Source of the DNA: Anaerolineae bacterium
GTDB lineage: Bacteria > Chloroflexota > Anaerolineae > B4-G1
Reading direction: 5' to 3'
Assembly (NCBI GenBank): GCA_030612585.1
Contig: JAUWNP010000009.1
Coordinates: 1-51,839 of the forward strand
Length of the DNA: 51,839 bases
Of the stretch, positions 25,600 to 34,757 are shown piece after piece. Made by a program: the position numbers and the translations under genes. The notes under the pieces are model-generated. The model saw nothing but the letters and a program-made list of their open reading frames with translations. It ran no database searches and was not told where the DNA came from. Every line of letters begins with the position of its first letter. Positions within the stretch are counted from its first letter, which is position 1.

Positions 25600-25668
25600 T
25601 TGAACAGTTAGCGATTAGCAATCATCAGTGACCATCATAACCGCTAACATCTAGTGGCTAACGGCTAA
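25600..25668. repeat. Short-period degenerate intergenic repeat
   Basis: The spacer holds repeated, slightly varied words such as GTTAGCGATTAGC, ACCGCTAACATC and GTGGCTAACGGCTAAG, on both strands. The same style (CGCTGACCGCTAACCACTGG) appears at 28225-28250. No gene is present. Confidence 0.5.
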
Positions 25669-26791
25669 GTGCCTGGGCCAATCCCTGCACAGCCTGCGCC
25701 AACGGTGAACTGGGACTATGGAGAACCAGCGGGGTTCCTTGTGTCAGTGCCTGCGCCTGAGCCGGATCGAACGGGATGGTCCACATCGGCGACCGTTTGA
25801 GCGCGCGCTCAATCGTTCCAGCCGGCCACTGGGACTCCGGCGTGTTCTGGTTGAGGATGATCTGAAACTTAGCAGACCATTGCTTGAGAGTGCGCAGTGT
25901 ACCAATAGCCGTCTGGATCGAGGGGGCATCGGCGGTAACCACCAACCCCACGACATGGGCTGTCTCCAGAGCCGCTGTCGTCACCTCACTCAGAACCGAC
26001 GGTGTATCCACGACGATGATGGCGAACCGCTGCTGCAGAATCTCAAACGTCGTTTGCACCACTGTTTGTGGCAATCCCTGTCCCACGACGGGGAAAACCG
26101 GCGACGCCAGTACCCGTAGCCCAGAAGCGTGTTTCAGGAGACTTCCCTCGACGACCTCTGTATCGAGAACACTGGCCTGGACGAGGTCAGACCAGTTGGG
26201 CTCGGGGCGCAGGCCTAGTTGTAGCGCCACGTGCCCCGACGAAGGGCAGAGGTCTACTAGACAGGTCGCTTCACCCCCCTCAGTCCCCCCCACAGGGGGG
26301 AAGTTACCCCCGGTCCGGGCCAGCGTCGCTGCCAGGTTGACCGCCAGCGTGGTGACGCCGACGCCACCGCGCAGACTCAGCAGAACGATCGTCCTTGCGA
26401 GCAAGGGCGATTTTGCCGCCGGGCTTTTGGCCAGCAGGACGTTGACCCGCTCCAGCAACTCCATCACCGCAACCGGTTTGACTATGTAATCGTCAGCGCC
26501 AGCGTCCAATGCGGCCTGCCGGTCCACGAGTTGGCCCCGCGCTGTGAGGACGATGATCGGGACAGAGGCCGTGGAGGGATTAGCGCGCAGTTGGCGACAA
26601 ACTTCGTAGCCGCTTACGCCGGGCATCATCACGTCAACGATTGCCAGGTCAGGCGGGTCGGCCAGGGCTTTGGCCAGCCCGTCTGCGCCGTCAGCACTGA
26701 GCATAGCCTGATGTCCCCCGTGCTGCTCCAGCAGCCGGCGGATCATCTCCAGAAGTTCAGCGTCATCGTCAATGACCAGGATATTCGCCAT
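25658..26791 (-). CDS. Response-regulator receiver fused to CpaE/MinD-like ATPase
   Basis: Residues 1-125 are a receiver domain: DDD near the start, phospho-acceptor Asp in LAIVDVMMPGVSGYEV, IIVLTARG and KPV. Residues 133-377 are a CpaE-type ParA/MinD domain with the deviant P-loop LRGGVGVTTLAVNLA and IIVVDTPSVLSEVTTAALE. The lysine of Walker A is replaced by Val, as in several CpaE proteins, which organise type IV/Tad pili. No pilus genes are close. A palindromic repeat (26273-26309) adds about 12 residues, GGNFPPVGGTEGG, in frame. It lies 6 bp after the 173-residue gene upstream. Confidence 0.85.
   Translation of the reverse strand: MANILVIDDDAELLEMIRRLLEQHGGHQAMLSADGADGLAKALADPPDLAIVDVMMPGVSGYEVCRQLRANPSTASVPIIVLTARGQLVDRQAALDAGADDYIVKPVAVMELLERVNVLLAKSPAAKSPLLARTIVLLSLRGGVGVTTLAVNLAATLARTGGNFPPVGGTEGGEATCLVDLCPSSGHVALQLGLRPEPNWSDLVQASVLDTEVVEGSLLKHASGLRVLASPVFPVVGQGLPQTVVQTTFEILQQRFAIIVVDTPSVLSEVTTAALETAHVVGLVVTADAPSIQTAIGTLRTLKQWSAKFQIILNQNTPESQWPAGTIERALKRSPMWTIPFDPAQAQALTQGTPLVLHSPSSPLAQAVQGLAQALSR
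26273..26309. repeat. C/G-run palindromic repeat H, copy 1
   Basis: CCCCCCTCAGTCCCCCCCAC followed by AGGGGGGAAG is translated in frame within the CpaE-like gene as a Gly/Pro-rich loop. A related unit lies at 49824-49866 in the macroglobulin gene. Confidence 0.65.
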
Positions 26792-26797
26792 GCTAGG

Positions 26798-27319
26798 CTA
26801 TTCCTCCTCAACCCAGAAGGTCCCGATGTGGTCTTTGTTGACCAGGATCGTACCACCGGTGAAAGCGACGTCTGGATGCAGCGAGGACCGCATCTGACCA
26901 TCGAGGATGGGGGTGAAGTCATCTGTGCCGCTGGTGAGTACTGTGCGCAGGTCTAATCTACCCGATAGGCGCAGGTAACCTTCGATCTCGAAAGATGGGA
27001 CGGTGAAGAAGATTTTGCGCAGGTAGGTGCCGAGATAACTGCCGTATGTATATTCTCGTGGCAACCCATCTTCCTGGAGGGCAACGACGACGGCGGTGAC
27101 ATTATTCTTGCAGAGGACAGAACTGGTATGGCTGGCGGTGATGTCCGCAGGATGCTCGATGTTGGAGACGTAGGCGTCCTCAAGTTGAAGGAATGCCGTG
27201 GTGTGGTTGTTGAGTTGGTCGGCCAGTTTCTGATGACGCACGTTCACGCGGCCGGATATGCGGTAACTATGGGTGAAAAAGTCCGCTACCAGCCAAGTGG
27301 TACGCAACTGTTCTTCCAT
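26798..27319 (-). CDS. Conserved-looking protein of unknown function
   Basis: The ATG at 27319 lies about 8 bp after AAAGGAA. The 173-residue protein is soluble, with no signal or membrane segment. Segments include ISGRVNVRHQKLADQLNNHT and FLQLEDAYVSNIEHP, followed later by the charged C-terminus GTILVNKDHIGTFWVEEE. The pattern of short strands suggests an all-beta fold. It is translated just ahead of the receiver-CpaE gene (6 bp apart), so it may act in the same signalling unit. I do not recognise the family. Confidence 0.75.
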   Translation of the reverse strand: MEEQLRTTWLVADFFTHSYRISGRVNVRHQKLADQLNNHTTAFLQLEDAYVSNIEHPADITASHTSSVLCKNNVTAVVVALQEDGLPREYTYGSYLGTYLRKIFFTVPSFEIEGYLRLSGRLDLRTVLTSGTDDFTPILDGQMRSSLHPDVAFTGGTILVNKDHIGTFWVEEE

Positions 27320-27449
27320 CGCAGGGTTCCTTTCGTCGGCCAGTACTGGATTGAAGAGCCGGTACCAGGTTCAGTCTCGGCCTGGGCACAGCCGCTTACG
27401 GCGCTGCCTTTTCCCTTCCTTTCAGTTGGGGACCTGCTCCACGCTCCTT

Positions 27450-27475
27450 CATAATCTAATCTCATAATCTAATCT
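27450..27475. repeat. Perfect 13-bp tandem duplication
   Basis: CATAATCTAATCT occurs twice, at 27450-27462 and 27463-27475. It overlaps the last codons and stop of the signal peptidase gene. Confidence 0.8.
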
Positions 27476-28092
27476 TCCTGATTCACAGGCTCCGGGAAGG
27501 TGTAGTGTGACATCAGACTCCACTCCTCTGGCGGCCAGTAGCAGAGCCACGCCTTTCCGACGATATTCTCCTCCGGGAGCACCCCCCAACTGTGCGAGTC
27601 GCTGGAGTTACTGCGATTGTCTCCCAGAACAAAGTATTCCCCATCCCCCAGGTTCCACGCACCGGAATAAAATCCGGGGTTAGCAATGTAGGGCTCCTCA
27701 ATGAGGGTGCCATCCACCCACATCTCCCCGCCCCGAATCTCCACCTGTTCCCCTGGCAATCCCGTGATGCGCTTGATGTAGTCCTCGGCAGGGCTATTTG
27801 GGGGGTGGAAAACAATGATATCTCCCCGTTCCGGCGGATGAATCCAATAGGTCAGTTTGCTGATCACCAGGTACTGTCCATTATGCAGCGTCTGCTCCAT
27901 GCTGGAACCACGCACCTGAAAGCGACCCGTGGCCGTGTTGAGGACCAGGAAGATGATGGCTGTTAATAAAATGGTCTCCAGGACTTCACGCAGCAGTGAG
28001 CGACCACCGAAGGCACGGGCGAGGGAAATCCGTTCGTCATCCGGGGGGTAAACATGCTCAGGCTGCGCTTCTCCGAGTTGAGGTTCCTCCAA
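27469..28092 (-). CDS. lepB: Signal peptidase I
   Basis: The TTG start at 28092 lies 4 bp after AAAGGAG. Longer frames to 28242 would begin upstream of the promoter at 28126-28154. The 207-residue protein has a single membrane helix (about 36-53), then the catalytic Ser in RGSSMEQTLHNGQYL (Ser64) and the general-base Lys in YIKRITGLPGE (Lys107), with the later GDNRSNSSDSHSWG box. It removes signal peptides of exported proteins on the outer membrane face, which fits the many signal peptides encoded here. Confidence 0.95.
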   Translation of the reverse strand: MEEPQLGEAQPEHVYPPDDERISLARAFGGRSLLREVLETILLTAIIFLVLNTATGRFQVRGSSMEQTLHNGQYLVISKLTYWIHPPERGDIIVFHPPNSPAEDYIKRITGLPGEQVEIRGGEMWVDGTLIEEPYIANPGFYSGAWNLGDGEYFVLGDNRSNSSDSHSWGVLPEENIVGKAWLCYWPPEEWSLMSHYTFPEPVNQED

Positions 28093-28125
28093 TGATCTCC
28101 TTTCACTCCTGGGCGTAATACGTGC

Positions 28126-28154
28126 ATTATAGTACAGGTGCGGAAGGGATGCAA
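28126..28154 (-). promoter_or_regulatory. Promoter of the signal peptidase gene
   Basis: On the minus strand TTGCAT (28149-28154) and a perfect TATAAT (28126-28131) are 17 bp apart. The TTG start at 28092 lies about 30 bp downstream of the -10. Confidence 0.75.
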
Positions 28155-28174
28155 ACCGAGATGATCGTGCTATG

Positions 28175-28203
28175 TTGACTTTTCCCCGCTTCCCCAGTAC
28201 AAT
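28175..28203 (+). promoter_or_regulatory. Promoter of the receiver-roadblock gene
   Basis: TTGACT (28175-28180) and TACAAT (28198-28203) are 17 bp apart. It is divergent from the lepB promoter and about 60 bp ahead of the 28264 start. It probably also covers tpiA. Confidence 0.75.
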
Positions 28204-28263
28204 GGAAACAAGTACCAAGGCCAATCGCTGACCGCTAACCACTGGCCGCTAGGTGAGTGACTG

Positions 28264-29118
28264 ATGACCTATCAAATTCTGATCGTAGACAGCAATAAAG
28301 CCTTTGCCACTATGCTTCAGGAGAGTCTAGAGCAAGGCAGTGATTGTCGTGCCACCGTGGCGACCGGTGGGGACGAGGCGCTGCAGGCACTGACCGCCGC
28401 CGAGTTCGATCTTGCCATCGTAGACCTGGGCCTGACCGACGCGGATGGAGCCACGCTAGCCCGCGCGTTGCGGCAGCAGCGGGCCGACCTGCGACTGATG
28501 CTGATCCCACTGATGGGAGAGGAACTCCCATCCGAACTGGCCGACCTGGACGTGCAAGGCGTTCTGTCCAAGCCCTTCTTCCTCCCCGAATTGCCGGGAC
28601 GTATCGCAGACGCGCTGTCACGGCCTGTGGGCGGAGGTCCAGACCTCGCTGAGATCACAGAGCCGGACATATCCTCTGGCCAACCTGTCGTGAGCAGCGG
28701 CGAACGGCCTGTCGTGAGCAGCGACGCACGGCTGGCCGTGCTGCGCGAGCACATTTCAGAGATCATCCAGGAGATGAACGCGCTATCTCAGGAGATTAAT
28801 GCCGAAGCGGTGATTCTGACCTGCAAGGGGAAGTTGATCGCCCACACGGGCCGGCTCTCGGCCGAGGGGTCAGACGCACTGGCGCAGGTCGTCGCCGAAA
28901 GTTGGCGCACCTCGGCCCGTGTGGCGCAAATCCTGGGCCAGGAGCAACTGCGTTTCGAACAGAGTACGGAGGGCGGCGAGTATGTGTTCTACTCGCTGGC
29001 CGTCACCCAAGACGTCATCCTCTCGGCAGCCCTGCACGTCAGCATACCACTCGGCATGATCCGCCACCGCGCCAAGTCAACAGCCGACGCATTACGGGCC
29101 TTAATAAAAAAAGGGTGA
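28264..29118 (+). CDS. Receiver domain fused to a roadblock/LC7-like domain
   Basis: 284 residues. The receiver spans 1-120 (LIVDSNKAF, phospho-acceptor in LAIVDLGLTDADG, KPF near 105). A linker follows with the small direct repeat QPVVSSGERPVVSS. From about residue 160 the chain is a roadblock/LC7-type alpha/beta fold (MNALSQEINAEAVILTCKGK, then YVFYSLAVTQDVILSAAL). Roadblock proteins in bacteria often act as platforms or GTPase regulators (MglB-like), so this may link phosphorelay to polarity or a small GTPase. No GTPase is adjacent. It lies 7 bp before tpiA. Confidence 0.8.
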   Translation: MTYQILIVDSNKAFATMLQESLEQGSDCRATVATGGDEALQALTAAEFDLAIVDLGLTDADGATLARALRQQRADLRLMLIPLMGEELPSELADLDVQGVLSKPFFLPELPGRIADALSRPVGGGPDLAEITEPDISSGQPVVSSGERPVVSSDARLAVLREHISEIIQEMNALSQEINAEAVILTCKGKLIAHTGRLSAEGSDALAQVVAESWRTSARVAQILGQEQLRFEQSTEGGEYVFYSLAVTQDVILSAALHVSIPLGMIRHRAKSTADALRALIKKG

Positions 29119-29125
29119 ACAAGGG

Positions 29126-29890
29126 ATGCGCCACCCCATCATCGCTGGCAATTGGAAGATGCACCTGGGCCACGTTGACGAGGCGCTGACCTTTGTACGT
29201 CGCATCCGGTATCAACTGAACGGGATCGAAGGGGTGGATCGGGTGTTGTGCCCCCCCTTCACTGTGCTGGCGGCTGTGGCCGAGGTACTGCGTCCCACGC
29301 GCATTGGCCTGGGCGCGCAGACGATGCACTGGGAGGATCGGGGTGCGCACACCGGCGAAATCTCCCCGGCTATGCTGGCGGTGCTGTGCCAGTACGTCAT
29401 CCTGGGCCACTCGGAGCGCCGCGCTGCCAATAACGAAAGCGATGCCGCTGTCAACCGGAAGACCCACGCGGCGCTGACTCACGACCTCACCCCCATCATC
29501 TGCGTGGGAGAGAACCTGGCGCAGAATGAGGCCGGTCAGACCCACACATTCGTCGGCGGGCAAGTGCGGGCGGCGCTGGCGGGCCTGACAGCGGAGCAGG
29601 CCGAGCGTTGTGTAGTCGCCTACGAGCCACTCTGGGCCATCGGCACCGGCAAGGCCGCGACCCCGGCGGACGCGAACCGCGTTATCGGGCTGACCATCCG
29701 AGGGAGCATCGCCGAGATGTTTGGGGAAGCCACCGCCCAGGCCGTGCGGGTGTTGTACGGCGGCAGCGTCAACGTGGAGAACGTCGTCGCTTTTATGGCG
29801 ATGCCGGAAGTGGACGGTGCGTTGGTGGGCGGTGCCAGCCTCAGGCCGGATTTTGTGGAGTTGGTGCGGCGGGCAGTTATGGCTTGGTGA
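29126..29890 (+). CDS. tpiA: Triosephosphate isomerase
   Basis: 254 residues, the normal length. Catalytic residues are all present: Lys11 in AGNWKMH, His95 in ILGHSERR and Glu167 in AYEPLWAIGTGK, plus YGGSVNVENV for phosphate binding near the C-terminus. It interconverts glyceraldehyde 3-phosphate and dihydroxyacetone phosphate in the cytoplasm. It could use the glyceraldehyde 3-phosphate made by the DeoC of the microcompartment operon 12 kb away (inference). It is co-transcribed with the receiver-roadblock gene. Confidence 0.97.
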   Translation: MRHPIIAGNWKMHLGHVDEALTFVRRIRYQLNGIEGVDRVLCPPFTVLAAVAEVLRPTRIGLGAQTMHWEDRGAHTGEISPAMLAVLCQYVILGHSERRAANNESDAAVNRKTHAALTHDLTPIICVGENLAQNEAGQTHTFVGGQVRAALAGLTAEQAERCVVAYEPLWAIGTGKAATPADANRVIGLTIRGSIAEMFGEATAQAVRVLYGGSVNVENVVAFMAMPEVDGALVGGASLRPDFVELVRRAVMAW

Positions 29891-30069
29891 CTTGAAACGC
29901 AGAGCTGGTGGTCAGTGCCTCCCACAAACGACTACCACTGCCACGAATCAGTTGAGTGTCCTCGCCCTTGATCTTTCCCCACAATTGTAACCATTGCTTT
30001 ATGAAAGTGTTTGTATAGTCGAAGCTTGGCCTCTTCCAGGCCTCGAAGGCCTAACTCATCACCAACTTT

Positions 30070-33000
30070 ATGAGAAAAACACAGATGAGTGCTTTTAGAA
30101 TGGGTATTGACGTAGGCTCGACAACTGCCAAGGTAGTGATGTTAAATCAAGATGCCGAGGTGACATTCTCGGCGTATCGTCGCCATAATACCGAAACCCT
30201 GATCACACTGCAAGCGATGCTTCAAGAAGCGTTACAGTCGCTCGGTGACGTCAAGGTGAATCTCCTGATCACCGGTTCCGCCGGGTTAGGAATCAGCGAA
30301 AAGTTCAATATCCCCTTTATCCAGGAAGTTGTCGCTTCGGCCGAAGTTGTCCGTCAGCTTTATCCCGAAGTGAAAACGCTGATTGACATTGGCGGCGAAG
30401 ATGCCAAAATGATTTTTTTCAACGCCGGCCAAAGACCGGATATCAGGATGAACGGGTCCTGTGCGGGTGGAACTGGGGCATTTATAGATCAAATGGCGAC
30501 TCTGCTGAATATCCCGGTGTCAGAACTGAACACTCTGGCCGAAAAGCATAGCAGGATTTACCCTATGGCCTCGCGGTGCGGGGTCTTTGCCAAGACCGAT
30601 GTGCAGAACTTGCTCAGTCGCGAAATTGCCCGAGAAGACATTGTCGCTTCCGTGTTCAACGCAGTGGTCCTGCAGACGCTCGCCTCGTTATCAAGAGGAT
30701 ATAAACCGTCGCCGGTGATCCTTTTCGGCGGTGGTCCATTGACGTTTCTGCCGGCGCTGAAAGACTTTTTTATGAACGCACTGAATGTTGGCAAAGATGG
30801 CGTCCTCGAAGCGGACAATACGGAACTGCTACCTGCCATCGGCGCCGCCTTAGCCGATGATATGAGCAAGCAAAAGATCACACTCACACAACTTGTAGAT
30901 TTGCTGACCACCCCACGACAATATGACCATACCGGCCAAAATCGACTCTCGCAACTATTCTCGGATGTGCAAGAGTTTAATCGGTGGGAAGAGGCTCGGA
31001 CACAGCATAAAGTAGATCGCATTGACCTGAGGCAAGTGGATGGAAGCCGTTGCTTTCTAGGAATTGACTCCGGCTCTACAACAACCAAGCTGGTGCTAAT
31101 TGACGAGCAGGGGAGAGTCGCCTTCGACTACTATTGCAACAACAAAGGCAACACAATAAAGGCAGTGCAGGCGGGCCTGGAAAATATTCAACAACTGTTT
31201 GCAACTTGTGATAATCCCCCACACATTGCGAGGAGCGTGGTCACTGGCTACGGTGAGGACCTGATTCGGACCGCGTTCGGTTGCGACGAAGGCATGGTGG
31301 AAACACTGGCCCACTTCCGGGCGGCGAGAGCCTTCAACCCCGATGTATCCTTCATACTGGATATCGGCGGCCAGGATATGAAGGCCATCTTTGTGAAGGA
31401 TGGGCACATTCAAAATATCGAAATCAACGAGGCATGTTCTTCTGGATGTGGCTCATTCATCGAGTCGTTCGCCATGTCAATGGGGTATACCGTGTCGGAC
31501 TTTGCTCAAAGGGCCTGTGCGTCTGAGGCTCCTTGCGATCTGGGTACCCGCTGCACCGTCTTTATGAATTCAAAGGTAAAACAGGCCCTGAGAGAAGGCG
31601 CTAAAGTCAGCGATATTTCCGCCGGGCTGGCCTACTCTGTGATCAAGAATGCCATCCACAAGGTCCTGAAAATCACCAACACGTCTGTTCTGGGCGATCA
31701 CATTATTGTTCAGGGCGGCACATTCCGTAATCCTGCTATTCACAGGGCGATGGAGCGCCTCCTGGGAAAACAAGTCCTCTGTCCTGATATAGCAGAACTG
31801 ATGGGCGCGTATGGTGCCGCTTTGACCGCGCGGGACACCTACAGCGACAATGGGAATGGGCAGGGCGAAAGCCGTTTTGTGGGACTGCAAAACTTGGAGG
31901 CTGTTGGCAACTATAAGAAACGGCACATTCGATGCCGGGGCTGTGAGAATAGATGCACCATCACCAAGCTGACGTTCCAAAACGAAAACGTCTTCTATAC
32001 CGGTAACCGGTGCGAAAAGGTATTTACCAACAGTGGCAAGCAGGAGAGGAAAGGGACGAACATGGTTGTCCGCAAGATTCAACTCTTATTTGATCGTGAG
32101 ACTACCCCTGCGTCACAACCCGTCCTGACTCTGGGTATTCCCAGGGTAATGAATATGTATGAGAATTTCCCATTTTGGAATACCCTACTCGTCGAGAGCG
32201 GCTTCAAGGTTCGGCTTTCCGAACCATCAAGCAATGCCCTTTACGAAAAAGGCGTGAACACGGTCATGTCCGAAAACATCTGTTTTCCGGCAAAATTGGT
32301 GCACGGTCACATCTTTGACCTGATCGAGGCCGGGGTAGACAGAATCTTTTATCCGATGGTCTTTTACGAACAGGATGGGTTTGCGGACGCGGACAACAGT
32401 TATAACTGCCCCATTATCTCGGGCTATCCTGACGTAGTGCGCAGTGCCATTGACCCCGAGGGGAAATTCGGCATTCCACTGGATATGCCGGCGATCAACT
32501 TTCGAGATAGGCGGTTGTTGAAAAGGGCATGCTACCAGTACTTAGCGGGGATGGGCGTCAGTGCGAGAACGTTCAAACGTGCCTTTGCCCGCGCCATCGA
32601 AGCCCAACGAGAATACAAGGAGAAAGTGCAAGCAATCGCCGCCGATATTCTAAACCAGGCCAGCGCCGAAGGACGCCCAGTAATTCTACTGATGGGACGC
32701 CCTTACCACGTCGACCCACTGATCAATCATAAAGTGCCAGAAATTCTGGCCGACTTTGGCCTCGACGTTATCACCGAAGACTCGCTCCCGGCAACGCCCA
32801 ACCAAACCCTGGATAACAAGCACGTACTGTCCCAGTGGGAGTACTCCAACAGATTCTATTATGCCGCTCACTGGGTGGGGCAACAGGATAATGTAGAGGT
32901 GGTGCAATTAAATTCGTTTGCCTGTGGCCCAGATGCCATTAACGTGGACGAGGTCAAGAGTATGTTAGGCGCATACGGGAAAAGTCTTACCGTCATCAGA

Positions 33001-34365
33001 ATTGATGAAATTGAGAGCATGGGTTCCGTCAAGCTCCGGCTCAGGTCAATGATAGAGTCGTTGAAGCAAAGAGAAAGAGCAAAGAGGAAAGGGTCGCCAG
33101 GTGGACAGGCGCGTATCCCCAGGAAGACGACCAAGGTGTACCAGGAGGCAGACCGCCACAGAACGATTCTCGCCCCCCGGTTTTCGCACTTCTGCTCCCC
33201 ACCCATCACCAGACCTCTATTGGACTTGGGCTATCAAGTTGAAGTGTTGCCACCTGCCAACCGGGAGTCGGTCCAGGTGGGCCTCGAGTACACCAATAAC
33301 GAGATATGTTACCCGGCCATCATCGTGATAGGCGATCTGATAAAAGCCCTGCAATCCGGGAAATATGAACTCTCCGACGTGGCGGTTGGCATTTCCCAAA
33401 CCGGCGGGCAATGCCGGGCCTCATGCTATCTCTCTTTGCTCAAAAGGGCGCTTATCGCGGCCGGCTTTGAAAGTGTCCCGGTCATTTCCCTGACAACCGG
33501 CTCACGCCCATTGAATGAGCAACCGGGTTTCAAATTCGACATCAAGCGATATACCTATAAGGCGATGCTAGGTATGGTTTTTGCGGATGCGCTATCAGCC
33601 ATGTACCATGCCACCGCGATCAGGGAATTGCACAGGGGCAAAGCGCTCGAGTTGGCGGATAGATACCTGGGGATCCTCGAACACGGCGCACTGCCCCTGA
33701 AAAGAGATGTATTGCTCGGCACACTCGAAAGGGCCGTGGCCGACTTTAATAAGATTGAAACAGCAGACCGGGACTATCCAAAAGTGGGCATCGTTGGCGA
33801 GATATACGTCAAGTACAATTCCTTCAGCAATCACAGAGTGGTACAGTGGTTGATGGATCAGGAACTCGAAGTGGTTGTCTCTCCCCTGACAGAGTTCTTT
33901 TTGACCTGGCTTGTCGGCGCCAAGATAAAGGTCCAATCGAACTTGAAAAAGCCTGACCTCCTCTGGCTCTTGTCCCCTGTGCTAGAGAGATACGTGCAGG
34001 CCCTTCAGGACGACGTAGAAGCGATTATGAGGGGATTCCGCCATCATCATCCCTACCACACGATTCACCATATTGCTCGAAAAGCGGAAGAGATCGTAAC
34101 CCTGACACACCAATACGGCGAGGGATGGCTGATTGCGGGGGAAATCGGGGTACTCGAAGAAAGTGGAGTTCAGAGCGTGCTCTGCTTGCAACCTTTTGGG
34201 TGTATTGCCAATCAGGTCATAGCCAGAGGGGTAGAAAAAAGGCTGAAAGAGAGATACCCGCAGTTAAATCTGCTATTCCTTGACTCCGATGCGGGAACCA
34301 GCGAGGTGAACTTTTTCAACAGACTGTACTTCTTCGTAAACCACGCCAAGGCTCCCCTGGCGTGA
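30070..34365 (+). CDS. Giant 2-hydroxyacyl-CoA dehydratase activator-like protein
   Basis: 1431 residues in one chain. Two tandem ASKHA-type activator domains come first: MGIDVGSTTAKVVML (about residue 11) and FLGIDSGSTTTKLVLI (about 331). Each has both cluster cysteines, GSCAGGTGAFI with SRCGVFAKTDV, and EACSSGCGSFIES with TRCTVFMNSKV. A Cys-rich stretch (RCRGCENRCTITKL) follows, then a DUF2229-like part and a C-terminal HgdB-like part. Such proteins use ATP and a [4Fe-4S] cluster for low-potential electron transfer. The exact substrate is unknown. Its base composition is visibly less GC-rich than its neighbours. Start ATG 30070 or 30085; no clear ribosome site. Confidence 0.85.
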   Translation: MRKTQMSAFRMGIDVGSTTAKVVMLNQDAEVTFSAYRRHNTETLITLQAMLQEALQSLGDVKVNLLITGSAGLGISEKFNIPFIQEVVASAEVVRQLYPEVKTLIDIGGEDAKMIFFNAGQRPDIRMNGSCAGGTGAFIDQMATLLNIPVSELNTLAEKHSRIYPMASRCGVFAKTDVQNLLSREIAREDIVASVFNAVVLQTLASLSRGYKPSPVILFGGGPLTFLPALKDFFMNALNVGKDGVLEADNTELLPAIGAALADDMSKQKITLTQLVDLLTTPRQYDHTGQNRLSQLFSDVQEFNRWEEARTQHKVDRIDLRQVDGSRCFLGIDSGSTTTKLVLIDEQGRVAFDYYCNNKGNTIKAVQAGLENIQQLFATCDNPPHIARSVVTGYGEDLIRTAFGCDEGMVETLAHFRAARAFNPDVSFILDIGGQDMKAIFVKDGHIQNIEINEACSSGCGSFIESFAMSMGYTVSDFAQRACASEAPCDLGTRCTVFMNSKVKQALREGAKVSDISAGLAYSVIKNAIHKVLKITNTSVLGDHIIVQGGTFRNPAIHRAMERLLGKQVLCPDIAELMGAYGAALTARDTYSDNGNGQGESRFVGLQNLEAVGNYKKRHIRCRGCENRCTITKLTFQNENVFYTGNRCEKVFTNSGKQERKGTNMVVRKIQLLFDRETTPASQPVLTLGIPRVMNMYENFPFWNTLLVESGFKVRLSEPSSNALYEKGVNTVMSENICFPAKLVHGHIFDLIEAGVDRIFYPMVFYEQDGFADADNSYNCPIISGYPDVVRSAIDPEGKFGIPLDMPAINFRDRRLLKRACYQYLAGMGVSARTFKRAFARAIEAQREYKEKVQAIAADILNQASAEGRPVILLMGRPYHVDPLINHKVPEILADFGLDVITEDSLPATPNQTLDNKHVLSQWEYSNRFYYAAHWVGQQDNVEVVQLNSFACGPDAINVDEVKSMLGAYGKSLTVIRIDEIESMGSVKLRLRSMIESLKQRERAKRKGSPGGQARIPRKTTKVYQEADRHRTILAPRFSHFCSPPITRPLLDLGYQVEVLPPANRESVQVGLEYTNNEICYPAIIVIGDLIKALQSGKYELSDVAVGISQTGGQCRASCYLSLLKRALIAAGFESVPVISLTTGSRPLNEQPGFKFDIKRYTYKAMLGMVFADALSAMYHATAIRELHRGKALELADRYLGILEHGALPLKRDVLLGTLERAVADFNKIETADRDYPKVGIVGEIYVKYNSFSNHRVVQWLMDQELEVVVSPLTEFFLTWLVGAKIKVQSNLKKPDLLWLLSPVLERYVQALQDDVEAIMRGFRHHHPYHTIHHIARKAEEIVTLTHQYGEGWLIAGEIGVLEESGVQSVLCLQPFGCIANQVIARGVEKRLKERYPQLNLLFLDSDAGTSEVNFFNRLYFFVNHAKAPLA
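34342..34364. repeat. Hairpin at the stop of the activator gene
   Basis: CACGCCAAGG and CCTGGCGTG pair across a short loop and overlap the TGA stop. There is no T-run, so termination is uncertain. Confidence 0.4.
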
Positions 34366-34554
34366 GTTACTCGCTTCGTGGGCTGAGCAAAAGCAACTGT
34401 GGTTTTGAAGCCCTCTGACCCCGGTACCCGGCATCGGCCGGAGCAAAGAAAGCGGGGGCGTGCCACTATCCACCGCAGCACCGACGTGCGCACCGGCACG
34501 CTGGAGGCGACGTTAAGCGTGGCGTAGGCCGCTCTCTATTCAACAAGCGACCGG

Positions 34555-34580
34555 GTAGCCCGGCCTGCAACCTGGGCTAC
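34555..34580. repeat. GTAG-led hairpin in the 34366-34757 intergenic region
   Basis: GTAGCCCGGCC and GGGCTAC arms form a REP-like hairpin. The rest of this 392-bp interval contains no convincing gene; a frame starting at 34599 is an upstream extension of the next gene. Confidence 0.55.
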
Positions 34581-34615
34581 TCTAGAGGTAAGAGTTCAAT
34601 GAACCGAAAGTACTA

Positions 34616-34645
34616 TTGCGTTCCGGGAGACACTTGTGGTACAAT
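34616..34645 (+). promoter_or_regulatory. Possible promoter of the repeat-protein gene
   Basis: TTGCGT (34616-34621) and TACAAT (34640-34645) are 18 bp apart. The -35 is weak. It lies about 110 bp before the ATG at 34758 and inside the frame that starts at 34599, so the later start is preferred. Confidence 0.5.
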
Positions 34646-34757
34646 GTATTCAACGGTCTTTCCCCAGGTATGGGGGGCAACCAACCGGCGCATCGTTCTA
34701 CGTGACAATAAGACAGTCAGGGATACTAGCCCCTACATTCCAAAGAAGGAGTCAGGG

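Noticed and set aside
29891..30069. A possible RNA gene in the gap before the giant activator gene.
   Set aside because: Only a small AGGCCT-containing hairpin is visible. There is no tRNA-like cloverleaf or riboswitch pattern.
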